Assembly (NCBI GenBank): GCA_030431675.1
Contig: JAUIIV010000009.1
Location: 1 to 45,043, forward strand
Origin: Gammaproteobacteria bacterium
Lineage (GTDB): Bacteria; Pseudomonadota; Gammaproteobacteria; UBA6186; Azoamicaceae
Direction of reading: 5' to 3'
Length of the DNA stretch: 45,043 nt
Positions within the stretch are counted from its first letter, which is position 1, and every line of letters begins with the position of its first letter. Positions 34,657 through 43,872 of this stretch are shown here, one piece after another. The translations under genes and the position numbers were made by a program. The notes below the pieces were generated by a model. It ran no database searches and was not told the origin of the DNA. It saw only the letters and a list, made by a program, of their open reading frames with translations.

Positions 34657-35046
34657 TCACACTCCAGGTTTTAGTCTAGGTCTAGCAGGTAGCAAATTTG
34701 CAACTACTTGTGCTACTTCTGACTTACTATATCCCTCTATCTCTGTTAACTTTGCAGCAATAGTGTTTCCAGCGTTAGAAGAAAAAGCAGAAAATGGCGC
34801 TATAGTTTCTTCGTTATCAACTAAAGTAATACCGTCACCGTCAAAGGAATGATTAAATATTTTTGTATTTATATCAGGCTCATCGTAAAAATATGTGTAT
34901 AAAGCTTTACGCGAAATTTTTATTACACGGTTTTCAGGGCTGTTGTTAATACCATTTTGAACAATATATTGCTGAACTCGTTCCCACTCTTCGTCTTCAA
35001 CAAAAATATCACCATGAGGATTTGGGTTCATATGTGTACCAGCCAT
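34657..35046 (-). CDS. Small protein sharing the kinase's N-terminal domain
   Basis: A 129-residue soluble protein directly before the kinase gene. Residues 3-68 align with kinase residues 33-107: both have GxH, NPxxxIF, EW, KISRK, then an aromatic-rich stretch, a P-[DE]-I motif and NHSF. The remaining C-terminus is unrelated and ends in RPRLKPGV. No kinase residues are present. It could be a decoy or regulator of the kinase, or both could share a signal or localisation domain. I do not recognise the domain. The coding end overlaps the kinase ribosome site, implying tight co-translation. Confidence 0.65.
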   Translation of the reverse strand: MAGTHMNPNPHGDIFVEDEEWERVQQYIVQNGINNSPENRVIKISRKALYTYFYDEPDINTKIFNHSFDGDGITLVDNEETIAPFSAFSSNAGNTIAAKLTEIEGYSKSEVAQVVANLLPARPRLKPGV

Positions 35047-35078
35047 TTCCTACCTCTTAAACTGCAGATTTGCAGCGG

Positions 35079-35107
35079 AATATACCACAGCAAACACTGC
35101 AGCCCAA
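35079..35107 (-). promoter_or_regulatory. Putative sigma-70 promoter for the small protein and kinase
   Basis: On the minus strand, -10 TATATT (35079-35084) and a weak -35 TTGGGC (35102-35107) are separated by 17 bases. They lie about 33 bases before the 129-residue gene. Confidence 0.4.
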
Positions 35108-35181
35108 GCTGCACAACAAAAAAACAAGCTGTCTAAATAACAAAAGATGGAGTTTTTGCAGTTCTCTGCAATACTTTAGAT

Positions 35182-37446
35182 ATGGATAGTTTTATCAAAA
35201 ACGCCGCACGCGCATGGACGCTCTCAATAGTTTGTTTGCTACCTATTAATAATGTAGCATACGCTGTCGCGTATAATTTCCCTGGGAATAACCCACCATT
35301 GGTGATGGATGCAGCCACTAGTGACACCCTAGATGTAAATAGCGGCACGATGCAAACATCCGGTGTCGCCACTGAGTACACTGTTGATTTTAGTTCACCA
35401 TCTGGGGCTGGAACGATTGGTATAACTGTTGATGCAGGCGCAACTTTAAGTTATGCCGGTACAAACTCACTGGGTAAAACCATTAACGGCACCATGAACA
35501 CCGCAAACTCTGTCGCAACCACAGTTACAAATAATGGCACCATTAGTTCCGGCACTGGACTATTTGGTATATTTGCACAAAATGCTACAGCCAATACCGG
35601 CACATTAACCATCAATAATAGTGCTACTATAGTTGGCGGCATTATGACCAACAACTTACAGACAGTAAATCTAAACTTGACTGGCAATGCCACTATACAG
35701 GGTGGTGTAAATATGTCTGGCGGTACCACCAGACAAATTACTATCAATACTGATTTTACTACTGGTGGCACATATGATGGCATGACATTTATTAGCATTG
35801 CCAGTGGCTCTTTAACTCAAAACCATACCTTTACAGAAATTGGGGGTATGGGAATTGCAGCTGGTGCAACATACAATGTTAATGCAACACTAAGCGGCAG
35901 CACTGGTAATATTACCAATGCAGGAACAATTAACATGAGTGCCGATATAAATAAAACTGGCAGTTTAATTACCAATGGCTCAGGTAATACAAGGATACTA
36001 CAGTCAGTCTCTTCTACTGTACCAACATACGATAATAGTGCAACACATACCGCTGTAATCCAGGATTTAAACAATATAGGACACCTTACCTTAAGCTCAG
36101 CGACTACAGTAAATTTAGCGACATTTACTGCCCAATATACTGGGGGGTATTTAACTACTGGTACCTATACTTTATTTACAGCAACTAGCGGTATTGATAG
36201 CGGACCAACAACAATTAATGCACCCTCTAATACACTTTTTTTGAACTTTGGTACACCAACCTCAAATGGCACTAACATTACTATGCAGGTAACAAGAACA
36301 CCTTTTAGCACATTCGCAGACAATCCATTTACCACAAACATAGGTATTATGGCAGAAGGATTAGGTAACAATAGTCCAACCAACGGTACTTTAAATCTGC
36401 TTAATGGAATTGAGGCGTGTGGCAACCGCGGCTGTGTAGAAAATTCTCTTAAACAGTTAGCACCACTTTCTACTGCTCCTGTATACGCATACCATGTAGA
36501 AAACGTTACTATTCGGCAAACGGAAATGCGTTTGGCAGCATTACGTAACGGTGTGTATTCAGCTGGTGAAACTAGCGATTATGACCAATTTATTCTTGGT
36601 GAATTAATGCGCGAGAACTATATGTGGATCCGTCCATATGCAGCGTATACTAATCAAGATCCAACCGAGGATTTGTTTGGTTACTATGCCACTACCGGCG
36701 GTATAGCAATTGGCTTTGACCGCTCCCTAGATGTGCATTATAACCTTGGCGTATCACTAGCCTACTCTACCTCAAATGTAAAAGAAAAACTAATGCCCCT
36801 ATCTAGCACCCAAGTTAAAAGCTACCAAGGTATTTTATACGGGACTTATAAATTTACTAAAAGCCGATATATGGATTGGTTCGCTAGTATAACCGCAAAT
36901 AACTATACCGGTAAGCGGGTTATGCAAATAAATTCATTTATTGCAGAAGCTGCGCACAAATCATCTAGCCAGCATTTTACCACCAAAGGGATTTGGGGCA
37001 CCAACTTTGCTGCGTTTGATTTTCTGCAGGTGAACCCTGAGGCATCACTACTTTATACCTATTCTAAGCAATACACTTATCAAGAAACAAATGCCGGAGC
37101 AGCTAATCTAATAGTCAATCGTCAGGATTCCAATCTAGTGCAAATGGGTTTTGGCACCAAACTAAGCACTCCTATATCTGTGATCCCATCTGTAATTATA
37201 CCTGAGGTAAACGCTTTCTATTACTACAACCCTGTAGAAGGCAAACAAAAAACCACTTTTAATTTTGTTGAGGGTGCAGATCAAACAATTGGTCGATTTA
37301 CCCCTTCTCGCTCCCTTGTGCGCTATGGTGCAGCCTTAACTATAGGGATATTTGATAGAGCCCAGCTTAAATTTGCTATAGATGGTGAGGCAGGCAATCA
37401 TTACTCTGGATACTACTTGTACCTCAACTTCAAGATGCTGCTTTAA
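35182..37446 (+). CDS. Autotransporter (type Va secretion), smaller second copy
   Basis: A 754-residue protein with a signal region (MDSFIKNAARAWTLSIVCLL, then cleavage after NNVAYA). The passenger is Asn/Thr/Gly-rich and beta-helix-like, and the C-terminal barrel takes up the last ~275 residues, starting around YMWIRPYAAY and ending YLNFKMLL. The barrel and the preceding linker (TIRQTEMRLAALRNG) match the 1389-residue autotransporter at 9.5 kb, with IRPF/IRPY, GIAFG/GIAIG and closing YLN motifs in both; the passengers differ. It has no clear enzyme motif and probably acts as a surface adhesin. No good ribosome site is visible before the ATG. It is divergent from the kinase operon. Confidence 0.82.
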   Translation: MDSFIKNAARAWTLSIVCLLPINNVAYAVAYNFPGNNPPLVMDAATSDTLDVNSGTMQTSGVATEYTVDFSSPSGAGTIGITVDAGATLSYAGTNSLGKTINGTMNTANSVATTVTNNGTISSGTGLFGIFAQNATANTGTLTINNSATIVGGIMTNNLQTVNLNLTGNATIQGGVNMSGGTTRQITINTDFTTGGTYDGMTFISIASGSLTQNHTFTEIGGMGIAAGATYNVNATLSGSTGNITNAGTINMSADINKTGSLITNGSGNTRILQSVSSTVPTYDNSATHTAVIQDLNNIGHLTLSSATTVNLATFTAQYTGGYLTTGTYTLFTATSGIDSGPTTINAPSNTLFLNFGTPTSNGTNITMQVTRTPFSTFADNPFTTNIGIMAEGLGNNSPTNGTLNLLNGIEACGNRGCVENSLKQLAPLSTAPVYAYHVENVTIRQTEMRLAALRNGVYSAGETSDYDQFILGELMRENYMWIRPYAAYTNQDPTEDLFGYYATTGGIAIGFDRSLDVHYNLGVSLAYSTSNVKEKLMPLSSTQVKSYQGILYGTYKFTKSRYMDWFASITANNYTGKRVMQINSFIAEAAHKSSSQHFTTKGIWGTNFAAFDFLQVNPEASLLYTYSKQYTYQETNAGAANLIVNRQDSNLVQMGFGTKLSTPISVIPSVIIPEVNAFYYYNPVEGKQKTTFNFVEGADQTIGRFTPSRSLVRYGAALTIGIFDRAQLKFAIDGEAGNHYSGYYLYLNFKMLL

Positions 37447-37449
37447 TTA

Positions 37450-38622
37450 CTAAAAAAATGGATAGCAACAACTCCTCCGTGCATGTTTATCATCTGATGA
37501 GTCTACCTCCTGTCTTCTGGTTGTAAATGCGCCATACTTTGGGACATAAAATCTATTCTCACCGACCCCCAACTCCACAAACATCTCTGGATGCACATCA
37601 GCAATACAATCAGGCGGGATATCTAAATTTAACCCCATATATCTTGTAAAATATTCGACTATTTGTCGGTAATGTTCTTCAATACCAAATTGTTCTCTGG
37701 CAGTAGCTAGGCCTGGGCCATTATTAACCTCAAAAATTTGTAGCTTACCATCTCTATCAAATACAAAATCCACTCCAGAAATCCCTAGGCGAAACAAAGA
37801 TACTACCCGCATAATCTCGGCTTGATCATTCACTGATAATTCTAACTCTATAGGTATACTTGCACTAGCTCCATTACTAATATTAAAGGCAAGAGTTTCA
37901 GCGTCTGGGGCAGTAAATTTTAGTACAGTTGCTATATTAGGTCCGACGGTAATTGCCCTGTAATGAAAAGAGCGATTATATTCATCCTTTGCAGGAAGAT
38001 AAGCTTGTATTACCAAATCACTTACACACGCACCACCAGTAATCAACCCTTGCTCTTCTAGCCCATGTTGTAGTGCAGCAGTAATAGAGTCATCCTTTAT
38101 TGGCAAGAAATGTACGCCAGCACCACCAGAGCCATCTTGCTTTACAACTATATATTCATCCTGATTAGTAACTCCCATTGCTGACAGTTTTGTAGCAATT
38201 GCTTCTTCTACAAAAGATTCTCCTTTTAACAATAAGAAAAAGTTTGGCGTAGGAATAGAATGCTCTGCGAAAAAATTCATGGCCGCACTCTTAGAATGAT
38301 TTAATTCTATACCTTGCATGCTGTCTAAACTAGGCAGCCCTCTTTCAATACACCTTTGCACCAAGTTGCACATCAATTGCCGAGCTTCTAGGTCTCCCCA
38401 TGTACGCCCATAACAAAAAGCATACTCGCCAATAGAACACACTCTACTGTAACCTTGAACTATAAAGTTACTCTGTATAGATACACTACCATCTAATGGA
38501 AACAAATCTACTGTGATGCCCTTTTTCTTACAATAGGCTACCAGGTGTTCTTCACTCGGGGCATTAACGTCTTGAGTAAATATTGCTATCTTTGTTTTCT
38601 TGGGCACTACAAGTTCCTCCAA
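37450..38622 (-). CDS. ATP-grasp enzyme, RimK-like
   Basis: A 390-residue cytoplasmic protein with the ATP-grasp pattern: substrate/nucleotide region NHSKSAAMNFFAEHSIPTPN, VVKQDGSGGAGVHFL (the ATP-lid Lys and Gly loop), and VDFVFDRDGKLQIFEVNNGP near residues 283-305, whose acidic residues bind Mg-ATP. Such enzymes (RimK, LysX, GshB types) ligate a carboxylate to an amine. The substrate here is unknown. The C-terminus is basic and ends with a CC pair (RRSCCYPFF). It is convergent with the autotransporter, 3 bases apart. Its presence in an accessory cluster makes a role in modifying a surface or effector protein possible. Confidence 0.75.
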   Translation of the reverse strand: MEELVVPKKTKIAIFTQDVNAPSEEHLVAYCKKKGITVDLFPLDGSVSIQSNFIVQGYSRVCSIGEYAFCYGRTWGDLEARQLMCNLVQRCIERGLPSLDSMQGIELNHSKSAAMNFFAEHSIPTPNFFLLLKGESFVEEAIATKLSAMGVTNQDEYIVVKQDGSGGAGVHFLPIKDDSITAALQHGLEEQGLITGGACVSDLVIQAYLPAKDEYNRSFHYRAITVGPNIATVLKFTAPDAETLAFNISNGASASIPIELELSVNDQAEIMRVVSLFRLGISGVDFVFDRDGKLQIFEVNNGPGLATAREQFGIEEHYRQIVEYFTRYMGLNLDIPPDCIADVHPEMFVELGVGENRFYVPKYGAFTTRRQEVDSSDDKHARRSCCYPFF

Positions 38623-38817
38623 TTAACTTACCTGGCAAAGCACTAAAATTATCAATACATATAAAAACACTTTACGCAAAAAAATTCTAATGCACAACAT
38701 CCATCTCTAGATTTTTACTTAAAGATTAGGTAAAGTTAGCGGTAAGATCTGGGTCGGCGCTACAATTTAGCCCTGTATTTCAGATACTATAAATCTTATA
38801 TTAAAGGAACTGTATTC

Positions 38818-39144
38818 ATGGAAGAAGAATTAGCATCTATTTTTGATGCGCTTAACAAGAAAGTGTCCCTATCTGAGACACCTGAAGCTCATCGAATGGA
38901 CTATTTATCTTTAGGTGTAAAAATTATCGAAATTATTGAACGCTGCACCTCACTAGAATCTTTACAAAAAGTAGCAAAGTACATAGACGACAATGCTAAT
39001 AGTTTTAATGCCTTACATATCGACGATACCCATTGGCCTACTGGCGAAGTCGTGTATATAGATGTAGCAATTAGAGAGCTGTTAGATAAGCAAATAGCCG
39101 TATACAGCCCCCATTATAGGTCGCCGCGAATGAGCATTAACTAA
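38818..39144 (+). CDS. Hypothetical protein, small and acidic
   Basis: A 108-residue soluble, mostly helical protein. There is a good ribosome site (AAAGGA upstream of ATG) and a plausible -10 (TATAAA, 38788-38793). I recognise no family. The N-terminal half looks helical with Leu, Ile and Glu (LGVKIIEIIERCTSLESLQK) and the C-terminal part is short and basic. It stands alone between the ATP-grasp gene and the 533-residue unknown gene. Confidence 0.5.
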   Translation: MEEELASIFDALNKKVSLSETPEAHRMDYLSLGVKIIEIIERCTSLESLQKVAKYIDDNANSFNALHIDDTHWPTGEVVYIDVAIRELLDKQIAVYSPHYRSPRMSIN

Positions 39145-39191
39145 TCGCTTCTTCGAGCTTATTAAAGATAGTAGCCCCTAATCAGCTCTTA

Positions 39192-40793
39192 TTATAGAGT
39201 CAATCTTCTATTCTGTTGTGGTACCTTGGGAGGTACGGCTGAATCAGGTTGTTCTTTTGTGCCATACATCAATGCCATAGCTTTATTTCTAAATCCCTCA
39301 AACATATGATTCATAGCAGTAGTTTCTGGGCGACTTAAGCTCCACGCTGCTTGCACCTCTTCCAAAAGAGTAGGAACTGTACTAGGAACTTCAATACCAA
39401 TCTCTCTAACAGACTCAATATAGCGCAATATAGCCTCTATCTCCGTTGCAGAATTACCAATCATATTATCTTTTATCATAGCTGGTATTCCTTCAATAAG
39501 TGCTAAGATAAATGTTTCAAAGGTTAGAGATGCTTTGTCACCAGGAGGTGCAACATGTAAACCTCGTAAGGCTGCTTGCAATTTAGCCCTTAAGCACTCA
39601 GCCTCACGCTCTGCATTGGCAACAATAGCTTTATGATAAAAAAGCTGTTGCAGTGCTTCTTGCAGGTTTTGTGACACATCCCTTGACTCTCCATTTGCAT
39701 CTAGGCTAGGGCGCCATGTCTTATTATCATTAACCAGCAAGTAACCTTCTTCCTCAACACCCCACGGCTCAGAGCTATCAGTAGCAGTAGAGGTACCCTC
39801 CCCTGATTGACTACTACTGGGTGAAATTAGCGCGAATTCATCATCATCTTCTTCATCTTCTACTCCTGAAAGTATTTCGTCGGTAAGACTCCCCGAAGAA
39901 GACTGCCTGCAGTCTTCTCTTATAGATGATGCCTCCTGAGGATTTAACAAGCGATATACACCCATCCTTAACATTGCCCGCATCGCTGCAAGATTATTTT
40001 CTCTGCTAAACTCTCCTTTAATTACACGGTACGGGTAGGTATTTTGCCATAAACGCTTTATTCTGGAATTAATCGAACTCATAAACTGGCTTACAAAAAT
40101 TGGTGGTCTATGGTATATATATTTTGCAACCCCACCAATTGCTGCACTTAGGACAAAACTAGATTTAGGGTATTTTTGTTTTATTGATTTCAGCGATGAG
40201 AAGTAACCTAAAGATACGCCTATTGATAGCATATCTCCAATACGACCTTTTACAAAATCATATGCTTGTGAAATTGCACTCGCAGCGATGCCTTGCCATG
40301 TGCGCTTTACATACCCCATTGGTAATTCAGAAAATAGTGCATTACATATTGCATCAAAAACCTCTTGCGGTACCGCCTCAGGTAGAATTTCAATTACCTG
40401 ATTTAAAGCATCATAATCAACCTCTTGCGTATAAGGGTCATATACAGGTTGTTGTAGAATTTTAAGAAAAGATTCTCGTTGTTTGGGTATCCACGTTGGA
40501 TTATCTTGCAGATACTTTTGTAGATTGCTAACAATTGCTTGCATCGTTTGGGCAACTACAATGCTTGTAGCCCTATTGGTAATAGCTTTAGTTGTGTCTT
40601 CATAAGCAGCACGGGCATTTCTAGATAAAAAACGTGCAATACCGGTCGCTCCTATCGCAAAATTGCTAGCTGCAGAAGTACCTGCTGCAGCAGCCGACTC
40701 TCGGGTTTTATAAGCCACATCTGTAAACTTACTCCAAAGCTCTACAACACCGCTAGTCACATTGGACATTTGTTCTCTCAAATAGTACATCAT
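39192..40793 (-). CDS. Large hypothetical protein, possible effector
   Basis: A 533-residue protein if started at the ATG at 40793, which has AAAGG seven bases before it; the longer frame opens with TTG at 40820. No known domain was recognised. It has an Ala-rich stretch (RESAAAAGTSAASNFAIGAT), a helical middle part with some hydrophobic runs (SIGVSLGYFSS, SSFVLSAAIGGVAKYI), an acidic low-complexity linker (EDEEDDDEF plus Ser/Thr-rich), and a coiled-coil-like C-terminal part with LEEVQAAWSLS. The low-complexity linker and lack of homology fit a secreted effector, but there is no direct evidence. A good sigma-70 promoter lies upstream (40835-40863). Confidence 0.55.
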   Translation of the reverse strand: MMYYLREQMSNVTSGVVELWSKFTDVAYKTRESAAAAGTSAASNFAIGATGIARFLSRNARAAYEDTTKAITNRATSIVVAQTMQAIVSNLQKYLQDNPTWIPKQRESFLKILQQPVYDPYTQEVDYDALNQVIEILPEAVPQEVFDAICNALFSELPMGYVKRTWQGIAASAISQAYDFVKGRIGDMLSIGVSLGYFSSLKSIKQKYPKSSFVLSAAIGGVAKYIYHRPPIFVSQFMSSINSRIKRLWQNTYPYRVIKGEFSRENNLAAMRAMLRMGVYRLLNPQEASSIREDCRQSSSGSLTDEILSGVEDEEDDDEFALISPSSSQSGEGTSTATDSSEPWGVEEEGYLLVNDNKTWRPSLDANGESRDVSQNLQEALQQLFYHKAIVANAEREAECLRAKLQAALRGLHVAPPGDKASLTFETFILALIEGIPAMIKDNMIGNSATEIEAILRYIESVREIGIEVPSTVPTLLEEVQAAWSLSRPETTAMNHMFEGFRNKAMALMYGTKEQPDSAVPPKVPQQNRRLTL

Positions 40794-40834
40794 CCACCAA
40801 CCTTTATGAACATCGATCAATTCTTATAGAGCAG

Positions 40835-40863
40835 ACTATACTGTAGCTATAGCTCTAGGTCAA
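40835..40863 (-). promoter_or_regulatory. Sigma-70 promoter of the large hypothetical gene
   Basis: On the minus strand, -35 TTGACC (40858-40863) and -10 TATAGT (40835-40840) are spaced by exactly 17 bases, about 42 bases before the ATG at 40793. The same -35 sequence occurs before the ankyrin-like gene at 43.8 kb. Confidence 0.65.
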
Positions 40864-41008
40864 GCTACCTGACTTTAGATAAACAAGCGCCCGAAATGCG
40901 GTAGGCTTACAGTACTGATGATAAAAGGCTATGATCACTAGCACAGCTAAAAATTGACTTAAAATATATCTGCATGCGAAAATGAGACAAATCCTTAGTT
41001 AAAGAAGC

Positions 41009-41404
41009 ATGAACATGCAAAAAACAGCTTTGCAAACCCTAATCACCTTAGAAAAAGATGCTCGTGAATTTGGCTTTGATTGGCCTGATATTGATGCTTT
41101 ACTCAAGCAAGCAGTAAGCGAATGTGAAGAAATAGCAGCTACTATAAGTGACAAAGAGCCTAGAGAGAGGATGCAGGAAGAAATTGGTGATCTACTGCAT
41201 ACCGCGGTATCATTATGTGTTTTTGCTGGCTTTGATGTAGAAGACACTATAAGGGTTATTAATAGTAAATTTGCTAAGCGCATGCAAGGGCTAAAAGAAT
41301 TGGCCAAAGAGCGTGGCTTAGATACCCTTAAGGGCAAATCTACTGATTATATGCTAGAGCTATGGGATGCTGTCAAAGCTAAAGAGAAAATAACTTCTAC
41401 TTAA
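41009..41404 (+). CDS. MazG-like nucleotide pyrophosphohydrolase
   Basis: A 131-residue all-helical protein with a MazG-type metal-binding pattern: Glu40-Glu41 in SECEEIAATI and Glu58-x-x-Asp61 in EEIGDLLHTAV. MazG enzymes hydrolyse NTPs or dNTPs to monophosphates and pyrophosphate, removing abnormal nucleotides. This single-domain form is smaller than E. coli MazG, which has two domains. The substrate is unknown. It is convergent with cvpA, 14 bases apart. Confidence 0.75.
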   Translation: MNMQKTALQTLITLEKDAREFGFDWPDIDALLKQAVSECEEIAATISDKEPRERMQEEIGDLLHTAVSLCVFAGFDVEDTIRVINSKFAKRMQGLKELAKERGLDTLKGKSTDYMLELWDAVKAKEKITST

Positions 41405-41418
41405 AATAGAGCACAAAG

Positions 41419-42027
41419 TTACTGCTCTGTAGTCGGCACCGTATTTCCTTCTGTTGGCTCAACTACTGGCTTGTTATTTTCCGCATCTTTACTTTTTACT
41501 TGGTCAGGATTTACCGCTTCTTCTAGAATTTTTACATCTTTGTCTAACTCTGCCCGCCAATCTTTAGGCATGTTTGCTAAAACAATATCCGCAAAAACTT
41601 TAAAGTATGGAATTAATACCGAATCTTTATACCATGTTTGTTTTTCCATCATGGTAGAGCCGGCAACTAAAACAAATACTACTACCAGAGCGCCACGCAT
41701 AGCACCAAATATACCACCAGCTAAGCGATCAAATGGCTTGGCGCCAGTAAATTTAAACAAATTGCAAACTATAGCTTTAAAAACAAAACCGACGATTATA
41801 ACTGCAAAGAATATTACTGCTGCGCCAAGCCAATAATTTAATTTATCAGAAGTTGCTAGTGATAAGATATCTCCAGCTTCTTGTCCATAAACTAATGCAA
41901 AATAGCCACCAAAAATCCATATCAACAAAGTCAAGACTTCACGCAATAATCCGCGATAGACGCCGATTATTGTTGATAGACCAATTAGCACTCCGATTGC
42001 TATATCAGCGTAGGCACTTGCTTCCAT
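41419..42027 (-). CDS. cvpA: CvpA family membrane protein
   Basis: The real start is probably the ATG at 42027 (AAAGGA upstream), giving 202 residues; the longer frame runs into accD. It has several membrane helices beginning with ADIAIGVLIGLSTIIGVYRG, LLREVLTLLIWIFGGYFALV, and further helices to ~residue 135. The C-terminal tail is soluble (DKDVKILEEAVNPDQVKSKD) and ends in a Pro/Thr/Glu-rich segment. CvpA proteins are inner-membrane proteins linked to colicin V production and envelope stress; the molecular role is unclear. It follows accD, as in other gammaproteobacteria, but without the dedD/folC usually found between them. The purF gene that often follows cvpA is absent here. Confidence 0.85.
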   Translation of the reverse strand: MEASAYADIAIGVLIGLSTIIGVYRGLLREVLTLLIWIFGGYFALVYGQEAGDILSLATSDKLNYWLGAAVIFFAVIIVGFVFKAIVCNLFKFTGAKPFDRLAGGIFGAMRGALVVVFVLVAGSTMMEKQTWYKDSVLIPYFKVFADIVLANMPKDWRAELDKDVKILEEAVNPDQVKSKDAENNKPVVEPTEGNTVPTTEQ

Positions 42028-42040
42028 GTAAAAAAATCCT

Positions 42041-42883
42041 TTATGTAAGTTTTTGTAATATTCTGCTAATTGTTTCGCGCATTTTTCGTCTATCAACGAT
42101 TTTGTCAATAAAGCCATGCTCTAATAAAAATTCACTACGCTGAAATCCTTCAGGCAGTGTTTCACGCACTGTTTGCTCAATCACACGTCGACCAGCAAAA
42201 CCAATTAAAGCCTGTGGCTCAGCCAAATTAATATCACCTAGCATCGCCAAACTTGCTGATACCCCCCCAGTACAAGGGTCAACCATAACTGATATGTAAG
42301 GCACAGATAAACGTGCTAGCTTCGCCAACGCTGCCGAGGTTTTGGCCATTTGCATAAGTCCTAGCAATGACTCCTGCATACGCACACCACCACTACACGC
42401 AAAACATACTAAGGGGGCACGATTAGCAATGGCGCTATTAACTGCTTGCACAAACTTCTCACCTACCACAGTTCCCATAGAGCCGCCAATAAAAGAAAAC
42501 TCAAAAGCACAGACTACAACCGGTTTACCAAATAGCTGTCCGCGCACCGCAATCAAAGAGTCTTTTTCTTTAGTGGCTTTCTGAGCAGCGGCTATTCTGT
42601 CTTTATAGCGCTTACTATCTTTAAATTTAAGCCTGTCTACAGGCTCTAACTCAGGCGCAATTTCCATCTGCAAAATCGGATCTAAAAACATCTCAATTCT
42701 TTTGCGTGCCCCAATCCTATTATGAAAATTACATTTTGGGCATACTTCAAGATTACGCTCTAGTTCACTAATAAATAGAAAAGAACCACATGCATCACAC
42801 TTAGACCATAGCCCTTCTGGTATATTTTTGCTTTTTTCTGTAGAGCTAATCCGCGAAGGAATAAGCTTTTTAAACCATGTCAT
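42041..42883 (-). CDS. accD: Acetyl-CoA carboxylase carboxyltransferase subunit beta
   Basis: A 280-residue AccD. The N-terminal zinc ribbon is [20 protein letters not shown] with Cys29, Cys32, Cys48 and Cys51. The carboxyltransferase domain follows ([56 protein letters not shown]). It forms the carboxyltransferase half with AccA and makes malonyl-CoA for fatty acid synthesis. It starts inside the end of truA (14-base overlap), so translation is coupled, and cvpA follows 13 bases after its stop. Length is slightly shorter than E. coli AccD (304). Confidence 0.96.
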   Translation of the reverse strand: MTWFKKLIPSRISSTEKSKNIPEGLWSKCDACGSFLFISELERNLEVCPKCNFHNRIGARKRIEMFLDPILQMEIAPELEPVDRLKFKDSKRYKDRIAAAQKATKEKDSLIAVRGQLFGKPVVVCAFEFSFIGGSMGTVVGEKFVQAVNSAIANRAPLVCFACSGGVRMQESLLGLMQMAKTSAALAKLARLSVPYISVMVDPCTGGVSASLAMLGDINLAEPQALIGFAGRRVIEQTVRETLPEGFQRSEFLLEHGFIDKIVDRRKMRETISRILQKLT

Positions 42884-43679
42884 AAATCAATTCCTGTTTT
42901 AAAAACCACAAATTGCCGCTGCTGCACGGAATTTGCATATGCTGCGGATAATCAATCCTCGTCAAATATAAACCTTCGGCAGGAGCAGTTACTCCAGCCA
43001 CCCTTCTATCTCTTGCTTGCAAAACATCGGCTGCCCAGCTCACTGGTTTTTTACCAGCACCAATCTCCAGTAATACTCCTACCATATTGCGCACCATATG
43101 GTATAAAAAAGCGTTACCTGCCACATCAAGGATAATCATCTGCCCCTGACGCTCTGCCCGAATCTTGCTTATACTACGCACTGCACTCTTACTCTGGCAA
43201 CCAGCTGCCCTAAAGCTAGTGAAGTCATGCTCACCAACCCAAGCCTGTGCTGCCTCATCCATCAATTTTACCTCTAATGGGTAATAATGCCAAGCTACAA
43301 AGTCGCTTAACAAACTTGGGCGGATTGAGTCATTATAAATTATATATTTGTAATATCGGTGCCTAGCAGACCAGCGAGCATGAAAATCCTCATCGACCCC
43401 CTTGGCCCATAACACACGCACATCGTCCGGTAACACCCTGTTACAGCCAAATACCCATTCACGCTCACTGCGCACCGCTGTTACATCACAGTGTATTACC
43501 TGACCGCTAGCATTCACCCCAGCATCAGTGCGCCCAGCACAAATAGTGCTCACAGGGTGGTTTGCAATCTGTGTAAGCGCCTTCTCCACCTCAGCCTGCA
43601 CAGAATTTGCCACCTGCAGCTGTTGTTGCCAACCACTATAGTTTTTACCGCAATATTCTATGCCTAGCGCAATACGCAT
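42870..43679 (-). CDS. truA: tRNA pseudouridine(38-40) synthase TruA
   Basis: A 269-residue TruA with catalytic Asp52 in [15 protein letters not shown] and the family end pattern [20 protein letters not shown] (residues ~185-205). It makes pseudouridine at positions 38-40 of many tRNA anticodon arms. It is the first gene of truA-accD-cvpA. In Pseudomonas the same stretch has extra genes (such as trpF, folC and dedD) between these three; here they are missing, so the operon is condensed. Confidence 0.95.
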   Translation of the reverse strand: MRIALGIEYCGKNYSGWQQQLQVANSVQAEVEKALTQIANHPVSTICAGRTDAGVNASGQVIHCDVTAVRSEREWVFGCNRVLPDDVRVLWAKGVDEDFHARWSARHRYYKYIIYNDSIRPSLLSDFVAWHYYPLEVKLMDEAAQAWVGEHDFTSFRAAGCQSKSAVRSISKIRAERQGQMIILDVAGNAFLYHMVRNMVGVLLEIGAGKKPVSWAADVLQARDRRVAGVTAPAEGLYLTRIDYPQHMQIPCSSGNLWFLKQELIYDMV

Positions 43680-43802
43680 TTATAGTACCTACACATTAAA
43701 TTTATCAAAACAAAGCCTAAAAAACTGACTTTTATTAAAATTTATTCAAGAAGCTAAGTATACAGCAGCTAGCTAAGCTTATCTATGATGCAGCAAAAAA
43801 AC

Positions 43803-43831
43803 TTGACCCAATGCTGGGTAAGAACTAGAAT
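43803..43831 (+). promoter_or_regulatory. Sigma-70 promoter of the ankyrin-like gene
   Basis: -35 TTGACC (43803-43808) and -10 TAGAAT (43826-43831) are spaced by 17 bases. The spacer has an inverted repeat CCCA-atgc-TGGG (43807-43818), possibly an operator. Transcription would begin near 43838, about 35 bases before the ATG. Confidence 0.55.
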
Positions 43832-43872
43832 CCGCGGCCTATTATCATTACAAGTTGTAAAAAGGGGTGTAT

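Noticed and set aside
35451..36425. Minus-strand frames inside the second autotransporter
   Set aside because: Same pattern as above: Val/Pro-rich shadows of an Asn/Thr/Gly-rich coding region, with no ribosome sites.
42028..42117. Longer N-terminus for CvpA
   Set aside because: It would overlap accD over more than 70 bases and would add a charged, non-family leader; the ATG at 42027 fits the family.
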